The position numbers and the translations under genes are program-made. A model generated the notes under the pieces. It searched no databases. It was not told the DNA's origin and saw only the letters and a list, made by a program, of their open reading frames with translations. A stretch of DNA of 64,000 bases from Ophthalmolycus amberensis. Taxonomy: Eukaryota > Chordata > Actinopteri > Perciformes > Zoarcidae. Below, piece by piece: positions 10,901-22,900 of the stretch. The stretch covers positions 186,501 to 250,500 of the forward strand of contig JAFEUB010001792.1 of assembly GCA_024529925.1 (NCBI GenBank), read 5' to 3'. Numbering within the stretch: position 1 is the first letter of the stretch; each line of letters starts with the position of its first letter.

Positions 10901-13900
10901 AGACAGGAGAAGAGAGGGACAGAGAGACAGACAGGAGATGAGAGGGACGGAGAGACAGACAGGAGAAGAGAGGGACAGAGAGACAGACAGGAGAAGAGAG
11001 GGACAGAGAGACAGACAGGAGATGAGAGGGACGGAGAGACAGACAGGAGAAGAGAGGGACAGAGAGACAGACAGGAGAAGAGAGGGACAGAGAGACAGAC
11101 ATGAGAAGAGAGGGATGGAGAGACAGACAGGAGAAGAGAGGGACAGAGAGACAGACAGGAGAAGAGAGGGACAGAGAGACAGACAGGAGAAGAGAGGGAC
11201 GGAGAGACAGACAGGAGATGAGAGGGACGGAGAGACAGATGGAGAGACAGACAGGAGAAGAGAGGGTCAGAGAGACAGACAGGAGAAGAGAGGGACAGAG
11301 AGACAGACAGGAGAAGAGAGGGACAGAGAGACAGACAGGAGATGAGAGGGACGGAGAGACAGACGGAGAGACAGACAGGAGAAGAGAGGGACAGAGAGAC
11401 AGACAGGAGAAGAGAGGGTCAGAGAGACAGACAGGAGATGAAAGGGACGGAGAGACAGACAGGAGAAGAGAGGGACAGAGAGACAGACAGGAGAAGAGAG
11501 GGACAGAGAGACAGACAGGAGAAGAGAGGGACAGAGAGACAGACAGGAGAAGAGAGGGACGGAGAGACAGACAGGAGATGAGAGGGACGGAGAGACAGAT
11601 GGAGAGACAGACAGGAGAAGAGAGGGACAGAGAGACAGACATGAGATGAGAGGGACGGAGAGACAGACAGGAGAAGAGAGGGACAGAGAGACAGACAGGA
11701 GAAGAGAGGGACGGAAAGACAGACAGGAGAAGAGAGGGATGGAGAGACAGACAGGAGAAGAGAGGGACGGAGAGACAGACAGGAGATGAGAGGGACGGAG
11801 AGACAGACAGGAGAAGAGAGGGACAGAGAGACAGACAGGAGATGAGAGGGACGGAGAGACAGACAGGAGATGAGAGGGACAGAGAGACAGACAGGAGAAG
11901 AGAGGGACAGAGAGACAGACAGGAGATGAGAGGGACGGAGAGACAGACAGGAGAAGAGAGGGACAGAGAGACAGACAGGAGAAGAGAGGGACAGAGAGAC
12001 AGACAGGAGAAGAGAGGGACAGAGAGACAGACAGGAGAAGAGAGGGACAGAGAGACAGACAGGAGATGAGAGGGACGGAGAGACAGACAGGAGAAGAGAG
12101 GGACAGAGAGACAGACAGGAGAAGAGAGGGACAGAGAGACAGACAGGAGAAGAGAGGGACAGAGAGACAGACAGGAGATGAGAGGGACGGAGAGACAGAT
12201 GGAGAGACAGACAGGAGAAGAGAGGGACAGAGAGACAGACAGGAGATGAGAGGGACGGAGAGACAGACAGGAGATGAGAGGGACGGAGAGACAGACAGGA
12301 GAAGAGAGGGACAGAGAGACAGACAGGAGAAGAGAGGGACAGAGAGACAGACAGGAGAAGAGAGGGACAGAGAGACAGACAGGAGATGAGAGGGACAGAG
12401 AGACAGACAGGAGAAGAGAGGGACAGAGAGACAGACAGGAGATGAGAGGGACAGAGAGACATACAGGACAAGAGAGGGACAGAGAGACAGACAGGAGAAG
12501 AGAGGGACAGAGAGACAGACATGAGAAGAGAGGGATGGAGAGACAGACAGGAGAAGAGAGGGACAGAGAGACAGACAGGAGATGAGAGGGACGGAGAGAC
12601 AGATGGAGAGACAGACAGGAGAAGAGAGGGACAGAGAGACAGACAGGAGATGAGAGGGATGGAGAGACAGACAGGAGATGAGAGGGACAGAGAGACAGAC
12701 AGGAGAAGAGAGGGACAGAGAGACAGACAGGAGATGAGAGGGACGGAGAGACAGACAGGAGAAGAGAGGGACGGAGAGACAGACAGGAGATGAGAGGGAA
12801 GGAGAGACAGATGGAGAGACAGACAGGAGAAGAGAGGGACAGAGAGACAGACAGGAGATGAGAGGGACGGAGAGACAGACAGGAGATGAGAGGGACAGAG
12901 AGACAGACAGGAGAAGAGAGGGACAGAGAGACAGACAGGAGAAGAGAGGGACAGAGAGACAGACAGGAGATGAGAGGGACGGAGAGACAGACAGGAGAAG
13001 AGAGGGACAGAGAGACAGACAGGAGAAGAGAGGGACAGAGAGACAGACAGGAGATGAGAGGGACGGAGAGACAGACAGGAGAAGAGAGGGACAGAGAGAC
13101 AGACAGGAGAAGAGAGGGACAGAGAGACAGACATGAGAAGAGAGGGATGGAGAGACAGACAGGAGAAGAGAGGGACAGAGAGACAGACAGGAGAAGAGAG
13201 GGACAGAGAGACAGACAGGAGAAGAGAGGGACGGAGAGACAGACAGGAGATGAGAGGGACGGAGAGACAGATGGAGAGACAGACAGGAGAAGAGAGGGTC
13301 AGAGAGACAGACAGGAGAAGAGAGGGACAGAGAGACAGACAGGAGAAGAGAGGGACAGAGAGACAGACAGGAGATGAGAGGGACGGAGAGACAGACGGAG
13401 AGACAGACAGGAGAAGAGAGGGACAGAGAGACAGACAGGAGAAGAGAGGGTCAGAGAGACAGACAGGAGATGAAAGGGACGGAGAGACAGACAGGAGAAG
13501 AGAGGGACAGAGAGACAGACAGGAGAAGAGAGGGACAGAGAGACAGACAGGAGAAGAGAGGGACAGAGAGACAGACAGGAGAAGAGAGGGACGGAGAGAC
13601 AGACAGGAGATGAGAGGGACGGAGAGACAGATGGAGAGACAGACAGGAGAAGAGAGGGACAGAGAGACAGACATGAGATGAGAGGGACGGAGAGACAGAC
13701 AGGAGAAGAGGGACAGAGAGACAGACAGGAGAAGAGAGGGACGGAAAGACAGACAGGAGAAGAGAGGGATGGAGAGACAGACAGGAGAAGAGAGGGACGG
13801 AGAGACAGACAGGAGATGAGAGGGACGGAGAGACAGATGGAGAGACAGACAGGAGAAGAGAGGGACAGAGAGACAGACAGGAGATGAGAGGGACGGAGAG

Positions 13901-16900
13901 ACAGACAGGAGATGAGAGGGACAGAGAGACAGACAGGAGAAGAGAGGGACAGAGAGACAGACAGGAGATGAGAGGGACGGAGAGACAGACAGGAGAAGAG
14001 AGGGACAGAGAGACAGACAGGAGAAGAGAGGGACAGAGAGACAGACAGGAGAAGAGAGGGACAGAGAGACAGACAGGAGAAGAGAGGGACAGAGAGACAG
14101 ACAGGAGATGAGAGGGACGGAGAGACAGACAGGAGAAGAGAGGGACAGAGAGACAGACAGGAGAAGAGAGGGACAGAGAGACAGACAGGAGAAGAGAGGG
14201 ACAGAGAGACAGACAGGAGATGAGAGGGACGGAGAGACAGATGGAGAGACAGACAGGAGAAGAGAGGGACAGAGAGACAGACAGGAGATGAGAGGGACGG
14301 AGAGACAGACAGGAGATGAGAGGGACGGAGAGACAGACAGGAGAAGAGAGGGACAGAGAGACAGACAGGAGAAGAGAGGGACAGAGAGACAGACAGGAGA
14401 AGAGAGGGACAGAGAGACAGACAGGAGATGAGAGGGACAGAGAGACAGACAGGAGAAGAGAGGGACAGAGAGACAGACAGGAGATGAGAGGGACAGAGAG
14501 ACATACAGGACAAGAGAGGGACAGAGAGACAGACAGGAGATGAGAGGGACAGAGAGACAGACAGGAGAAGAGAGGGACAGAGAGACAGACAGGAGAAGAG
14601 AGGGACGGAGAGTAAGACAGGAGATGAGAGGGACGGAGAGACAGACAGAGAGACAGACAGGAGAAGAGAGGGACAGAGAGACAGACAGGAGATGAGAGGG
14701 ACGGAGAGACATATGGAGAGACAGACAGGAGAAGAGAGGGACAGAGAGACAGACAGGAGATGAGAGGGACGGAGAGACAGACAGGAGAATAGAGGGACAG
14801 AGAGACAGACAGGATAATATATAGACGGAGAGACAGACAGGAGAAGAGAGGGACAGAGAGACAGACAGGATAATATATAGACGGAGAGACAGACAGGAGA
14901 AGAGAGGGACGGAGAGACAGACAGGAGAAGAGAGGGACGGAGAGACAGACAGGAGAGGAGAGGGACGGAGAGACAGACAGGAGAAGAGAGGGACGGAGAG
15001 ACAGACAGGAGAAGAGAGGGACAGAGAGACAGACAGGAGAAGAGAGCGACAGAGAGACAGACAGGAGAAGAGAGGGACGGAGAGACAGACAGGAGATGAG
15101 AGGGACGGAGAGACAGACGGAGAGACAGACAGGAGAAGAGAGGGACAGAGAGACAGACAGGAGATGAGAGGGACGGAGAGACAGATGGAGAGACAGACAG
15201 GAGAAGAGAGGGACAGAGAGACAGACAGGAGGTGAGAGGGACGGAGAGACAGACAGGAGATGAGAGGGACGGAGAGACAGACGGAGAGACAGATAGGAGA
15301 AGAGAGGGACAGAGAGACAGACAGGAGAAGAGAGGGTCAGAGAGACAGACGGAGAAGAGAGGGACAGAGAGACAGACAGGAGAAGATTGGGACAGAGAGA
15401 CAGACAGGAGAAGAGAGGGACAGAGAGACAGACAGGAGATGAGAGGGACGGAGAGACAGACAGGAGAAGAGAGGGACAGAGAGACAGACAGGAGAAGAGA
15501 GGGACGGAGAGACAGACAGGAGATGCGAGGGACGGAGAGACAGATGGAGAGACAGACAGGAGAAGAGAGGGACAGAGCGACAGACAGGAGATGAGAGGGA
15601 AGGAGAGACAGACAGGAGATGAGAGGGACGGAGAGACAGACAGGAGAAGAGAGGGACAGAGAGACAGACAGGAGAAGAGAGGGACAGAGAGACAGACAGG
15701 AGATGAGAGGGATGGAGAGACAGACATGAGAAGAGAGGGACAGAGAGACAGACAGGATAATATATAGATGGAGAGACAGACAGGAGAAGAGAGGGACAGA
15801 GAGACAGACAGGATAATATATAGACGGAGAGACAGACAGGAGAAGAGAGGGACGGAGAGACAGACAGGAGATGAGAGGGACGGAGAGACAGACAGGAGAT
15901 GAGAGGGACGGAGAGACAGACAGGAGAAGAGAGGGACAGAGAGACAGACAGGAGAAGAGAGGGACGGAGAGACAGACAGGATAATATACAGACGGAGAGA
16001 CAGACAGGAGAAGAGAGGGACGGAGAGACAGAGAGGAGAAGAGAGGGACGGAGAGACAGACAGGAGAAGAGAGGGACAGAGAGACAGACAGGAGAAGAGA
16101 GGGACGGAGAGACAGACAGGATAATATATAGACGGAGAGACAGACATGAGAAGAGAGGGACGGAGAGACAGACAGGAGAAGAGAGGGACAGAGAGACAGA
16201 CAGGAGAAGAGAGGGACAGAGAGACAGACAGGAGAAGAGAGGGACGGAGAGACAGACAGGAGATGAGAGGGACAGAGAGACAGACAGGAGATGAGAGGGA
16301 CGGAGAGACAGATGGAGAGACAGACAGGAGAAGAGAGGGACAGAGAGACAGACAGGAGAAGAGAGGGTCAGAGAGACAGACAGGAGAAGAGAGGGACAGA
16401 GAGACAGACAGGAGAAGAGAGGGACAGAGAGACAGACAGGAGATGAGAGGGATGGAGAGACAGACGGAGAGACAGACAGGAGAAGAGAGGGACAGAGAGA
16501 CAGACAGGAGATGAGAGGGACGGAGAGACAGACGGAGAGACAGACAGGAGAAGAGAGGGACAGAGAGACAGACAGGAGAAGAGAGGGTCAGAGAGACAGA
16601 CAGGAGATGAAAGGGACGGAGAGACAGACAGGAGAAGAGAGGGACAGAGAGACAGACAGAAGAGAGGGACAGAGAGACAGACAGGAGAAGAGAGGGACAG
16701 AGAGACAGACAGGAGAAGAGAGGGATGGAGAGACAGACAGGAGATGAGAGGGACGGAGAGACAGATTGAGAGACAGACAGGAGAAGAGAGGGTCAGAGAG
16801 ACAGACAGGAGATGAGAGGGACGGAGAGACAGACAGGAGAAGAGAGGGACAGAGAGACAGACAGGAGAAGAGAGGGACAGAGAGACAGACAGGAGATGAG

Positions 16901-19900
16901 CGGGACGGAGAGACAGACAGGAGAAGAGAGGGACAGAGAGACAGACAGGAGAAGAGAGGGTCAGAGAGACAGACAGGAGATGAAAGGGACGGAGAGACAG
17001 ACAGGAGAAGAGAGGGACAGAGAGACAGACAGGAGAAGAGAGGGACAGAGAGACAGACAGGAGATGAGAGGGACGGAGAGACAGACAGGAGATGAGAGGG
17101 ATGGAGAGACAGACAGGAGAAGAGAGGGACAGAGAGACAGACAGGAGATGAGAGGGACGGAGAGACAGATGGAGAGACAGACAGGAGAAGAGAGGGACAG
17201 AGAGACAGACAGGAGATGAGAGGGACGGAGAGACAGACATGAGATGAGAGGGACGGAGAGACAGATGGAGAGACAGACAGGAGAAGAGAGGGACAGAGAG
17301 ACAGACAGGAGATGAGAGGGACGGAGAGACAGACAGGAGATGAGAGGGACGGAGAGACAGACAGGAGAAGAGAGGGACAGAGAGACAGACAGGATAATAT
17401 ATAGATGGAGAGACAGACAGGAGAAGAGAGGGACAGAGAGACAGACAGGATAATATATAGACGGAGAGACAGACAGGAGAAGAGAGGGACGGAGAGACAG
17501 ACAGGAGAAGAGAGGGACGGAGAGACAGACAGGAGAAGAGAGGGACAGAGAGACAGACAGGAGAAGAGAGGGACGGATAGACAGACAGGAGAAGAGAGGG
17601 ACAGAGAGACAGACATGAGAAGAGAGGGACGGAGAGACAGACAGGAGAAGAGAGGGACAGAGAGACAGACAGGAGAAGAGAGGGACAGAGAGACAGACAG
17701 GAGAAGAGAGGGACAGAGAGACAGACAGGAGATGAGAGGGACGGAGAGACAGATTGAGAGACAGACAGGAGAAGAGAGGGTCAGAGAGACAGACAGGAGA
17801 TGAGAGGGACGGAGAGACAGACAGGAGAAGAGAGGGACAGAGAGACAGACAGGAGAAGAGAGGGACAGAGAGACAGACAGGAGATGAGAGGGACGGAGAG
17901 ACAGACAGGAGAAGAGAGGGACAGAGAGACAGACAGGAGAAGAGAGGGTCAGAGAGACAGACAGGAGATGAAAGGGACGGAGAGACAGACAGGAGAAGAG
18001 AGGGACAGAGAGACAGACAGGAGAAGAGAGGGACAGAGAGACAGACAGGAGATGAGAGGGACGGAGAGACAGACAGGAGATGAGAGGGATGGAGAGACAG
18101 ACAGGAGAAGAGAGGGACAGAGAGACAGACAGGTGATGAGAGGGACGGAGAGACAGATGGAGAGACAGACAGGAGAAGAGAGGGACAGAGAGACAGACAG
18201 GAGATGAGAGGGACGGAGAGACATACATGAGATGAGAGGGACGGAGAGACAGATGGAGAGACAGACAGGAGAAGAGAGGGACAGAGAGACAGACAGGAGA
18301 TGAGAGGGACGGAGAGACAGACAGGAGATGAGAGGGACGGAGAGACAGACAGGAGAAGAGAGGGACAGAGAGACAGACAGGATAATATATAGATGGAGAG
18401 ACAGACAGGAGAAGAGAGGGACAGAGAGACAGACAGGATAATATATAGACGGAGAGACAGACAGGAGAAGAGAGGGACGGAGAGACAGACAGGAGAAGAG
18501 AGGGACGGAGAGACAGACAGGAGAAGAGAGGGACAGAGAGACAGACAGGAGAAGAGAGGGACGGATAGACAGACAGGAGAAGAGAGGGACAGAGAGACAG
18601 ACATGAGAAGAGAGGGACGGAGAGACAGACAGGAGAAGAGAGGGACAGAGAGACAGACAGGAGAAGAGAGGGACAGAGAGACAGACAGGAGAAGAGAGGG
18701 ACAGAGAGACAGACAGGAGATGAGAGGGACGGAGAGACAAACATGAGATGAGAGGGACGGAGAGACAGATGGAGAGACAGACAGGAGAAGAGAGGGACAG
18801 AGAGACAGACAGGAGATGAGAGGGACGGAGAGACAGACAGGAGATGAGAGGGACGGAGAGACAGACAGGAGAAGAGAGGGACAGAGAGACAGACATGAGA
18901 TGAGAGGGACGGAGAGACAGATGGAGAGACAGACAGGAGAAGAGAGGGACAGAGCGACAGACAGGATAATATATAGACGGAGAGACAGACAGGAGAAGAG
19001 AGGGACGGAGAGACAGACAGGAGAAGAGAGGGACAGAGAGACAGACAGGAGAAGAGAGGGACGGATAGACAGACAGGAGAAGAGAGGGACAGAGAGACAG
19101 ACATGAGAAGAGAGGGACGGAGAGACAGACAGGAGAAGAGAGGGATAGAGAGACAGACAGGAGAAGAGAGGGACAGAGAGACAGACAGGAGAAGAGAGGG
19201 ACGGAGAGACAGACAGGAGATGAGAGGGACACAGAGACAGACAGGAGATGAGAGGGACGGAGAGACAGATGGAGAGACAGACAGGAGAAGAGAGGGACAG
19301 AGAGACAGACAGGAGAAGAGAGGGTCAGAGAGACAGACAGGAGAAGAGAGGGACAGAGAGACAGACAGGAGAAGAGAGGGACAGAGAGACAGACAGGAGA
19401 TGAGAGGGACGGAGAGACAGACGGAGAGTCAGACAGGAGAAGAGAGGGACAGAGAGACAGACAGGAGAAGAGAGGGTCAGAGAGACAGACAGGAGATGAA
19501 AGGGACGGAGAGACAGACAGGAGAAGAGAGGGACAGAGAGACAGACAGGAGAAGAGAGGGACGGAGAGACAGACAGGAGATGAGAGGGACGGAGAGACAG
19601 ATGGAGAGACAGACAGGAGAAGAGAGGGACGGAGAGACAGACAGGAGAAGAGAGGGATGGAGAGACAGACAGGAGATGAGAGGGACGGAGAGACAGACAT
19701 GAGATGAGAGGGACGGAGAGACAGATGGAGAGACAGACAGGAGAAGAGAGGGCCAGAGAGACAGACAGGAGATGAGAGGGACGGAGAGACAGACAGGAGA
19801 TGAGAGGGACGGAGAGACAGACAGGAGAAGAGAGGGACAGAGAGACAGACATGAGATGAGAGGGACGGAGAGACAGATGGAGAGACAGACAGGAGAAGAG

Positions 19901-22900
19901 AGGGACAGAGAGACAGACAGGATAATATATAGACGGAGAGACAGACAGGAGAAGAGAGGGACGGAGAGACAGACAGGAGAAGAGAGGGACGGAGAGACAG
20001 ACAGGAGAAGAGAGGGACAGAGAGACAGACAGGAGAAGAGAGGGACGGATAGACAGACAGGAGAAGAGAGGGACAGAGAGACAGACATGAGAAGAGAGGG
20101 ACGGAGAGACAGACAGGAGATGAGAGGGACAGAGAGACAGACAGGAGATGAGAGGGACAGAGAGACAGACAGGAGATGAGAGGGACAGAGAGATAGACAG
20201 GAGAAGAGAGGGACAGAGAGACAGACAGGAGAAGAGAGGGACGGAGAGACAGACAGGAGATGAGAGGGACGGAGAGAGAGATGGAGAGACAGACAGGAGA
20301 AGAGAGGGACGGAGAGACAGACAGGAGAAGAGAGGGACAGAGAGACAGACAGGAGAAGAGAGGGACAGAGAGACAGACAGGAGAAGAGAGGGACGGAGAG
20401 ACAGACAGTAGATGAGAGGGACGGAGAGACAGATGGAGAGACAGACAGGAGAAGAGAGGGACAGAGAGACAGACAGGAGATGAGAGGGACGGAGAGACAG
20501 ATGGAGAGACAGACAGGAGAAGAGAGGGACAGAGAGACAGACAGGAGATGAGAGGGACAGAGAGACAGACAGGAGATGAGAGGGACAGAGAGACAGACAG
20601 GAGATGAGAGGGACAGAGAGACAGACAGGAGATGAGAGGGACGGAGAGACAGACAGGAGAAGAGAGGGACAGAGAGACAGACAGGAGAAGAGAGGGACGG
20701 AGAGACAGACAGGAGATGAGAGGGACAGAGAGACAGACAGGAGATGAGAGGGACAGAGAGACAGACAGGAGATGAGAGGGACAGAGAGACAGACAGGAGA
20801 AGAGAGGGACAGAGAGACAGACAGGAGAAGAGAGGGACGGAGAGACAGACAGGAGATGAGAGGGACAGAGAGACAGACAGGAGATGAGAGGGACGGAGAG
20901 ACAGACAGGAGAAGAGAGGGACAGAGAGACAGACAGGAGAAGAGAGGGACGGAGAGACAGACAGGAGATGAGAGGGACGGAGAGACAGATGGAGAGACAG
21001 ACAGGAGAAGAGAGGGACAGAGAGACAGACAGGAGATGAGAGGGACAGAGAGACAGACAGGAGAAGAGAGGGACAGAGAGACATACAGGAGAAGAGAGGG
21101 ACGGAGAGACAGACAGGAGATGAGAGGGACAGAGAGACAGACAGGAGAAGAGAGGGACAGAGAGACAGACAGGAGAAGAGAGGGACGGAGAGACAGACAG
21201 GAGATGAGAGGGACGGAGAGACAGACAGGAGAAGAGAGGGACAGAGAGACAGACAGGAGATGAGAGGGACGGAGAGACAGACAGGAGAAGAGAGGGACAG
21301 AGAGACAGACAGGAGATGAGAGGGACGGAGAGACAGACAGGAGAAGAGAGGGACAGAGAGACAGACAGGAGAAGAGAAGGACGGAGATAGACAGGTGGAA
21401 GCTGTCTCACCCTTCTGTTGGTTAACACATAAACGTGCTGCTGGTTCTCGTCCAATAGGAGGTCGGCTCTGATGACACTCCCACTGTCCACTGACACGCT
21501 GCCGTACAGATCTCCTGACCAATCAGAGCGCACCAACACCTGCAACATACACACGCACACGCACACACACGCGTGATCATGTTGTTTGTGTAGCAGATAA
21601 TCAATATGTGGTGATCACAGAGACCACAGAAGAAGAAGGGTTGCTGCCACCAGGTGGAGCTGTTGTTCAAGATCACATGATCACTGATCAGCTGATGTCA
21701 GACTCCATGAGGAGCATCTCACTGTGTGTGTGTGTGTTTGTTACATATGTGTGTGTGTTAATGAGCCCGAGTGAGTTAAATCTTGATTCTTCCTGTTAAT
21801 ATTTAATCACACAGACACACTAACACAGTGAATGTTTCAGGGGCATCCTGCTGGATCATTACCCATAGTGCACCTGGGGGACCAATAACCAATGAACAAC
21901 AACAGTCTGAGCACGTTCCCTTGTGACATCCTCCTCCACCCCCGAGCTAAACTTCTGTTAGTCCTCACACACACACACACACACAGAGTTTATGTACGTG
22001 TTGTTTTGTTGATAAAGGGCTGCAGGCTACAAGCTGCTGTTCAGTGTGTGTGTGTGTGTGTGTAATGCTGTGTTTACACCAAACGGCCCAAACGCGCCGC
22101 GACACGCCGTTTATATCCGCCATCAACCATTGAAAAAATAACCTCTATTTCTGCTTAGTACGTGTTGTGTTAGTCCAGATATCAGAGAAACTAAACGCGT
22201 CTTGTCTGGTTCATAACAGTCCGGAGGAGCTCCGTGGATCTCATCGAGCTGTGTTCACTGTTTACTACAGCTGTATGAACACTAATCAAACTGATTTAAC
22301 TAACGTTAGGGCTAATCATTCTACTGAAACAGCTAACTGCTTCCTCTTAGAGAACGTGAAGCTTCGAATGGATAAAGGGGGGGGGGGTTAGTAGCAGCGG
22401 TTTTTCTTGACCTGAAGAAGGCTTTTGATACGCTAATCCCACAATGTCCTGATTAACAAGCTGTCAGATTTTAACTTTTCCCAAGAGTCTCTTGCCTTGC
22501 TGAAATCCTACCTTGAAGGAAGAACCCAGTGTGTCAGAGTGGGTGATGTCACATCATCTACTCTAAGATCTAATGTGGGAGTACCCCAGGGTTCTATTTT
22601 GGGACCTTTGTTATTCAGTTTATACATTAATGATTTGCCGGGTGTCTGTGATGGGTGTGATATTCAAATGTCCGCTGACGATACAGTGATTTACGTGCAC
22701 GCAAAGAACAAAGAACAAGCTGCAGTTAAACTCACGTCCACAATGACAAATGTAACTAAATGGCTGCAGATTCCTGCCTTCACCTGAATGTTAAAAAGAC
22801 TGTTTGTATGTTCTTCACAAAGAGGGCTTGCAAAGTGTCACCGGAGCCAGATGTTTATGTTGCTGGTGAGAGGCTACAGGTAGTGTCAGATTTAAAATAT

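Larger units (their letters stand above)
5355..21395. repeat. 16-kb GA-rich 28-bp minisatellite filling the E4-E5 intron
   Basis: About 570 tandem copies of a 28-bp unit starting GAGAGACAGACAGG. The main versions end in AGAAGAGAGGGACA or AGATGAGAGGGACG. A 12-bp extension (GAGAGACAGATG) occurs every few units, and a GATAATATATAGACG version occurs in clusters near 5396-5470, 14810-16140 and 17390-19930. The array occupies nearly all of the 16,142-nt intron 5269-21410. Because the minus strand almost lacks stop codons, very long shadow frames appear there; nothing supports coding. Copy number in the assembly may differ from the real locus. Confidence 0.97.

Noticed and set aside
5299..21566. Very long minus-strand open frames (up to about 1375 codons of Cys/Leu/Ser/Pro repeats) and plus-strand Arg/Glu/Asp/Thr frames across the 28-bp array
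   Set aside because: Frames stay open because the 28-bp unit rarely makes a stop on the minus strand. They shift freely, lie in a plexin intron and show no conserved domain.
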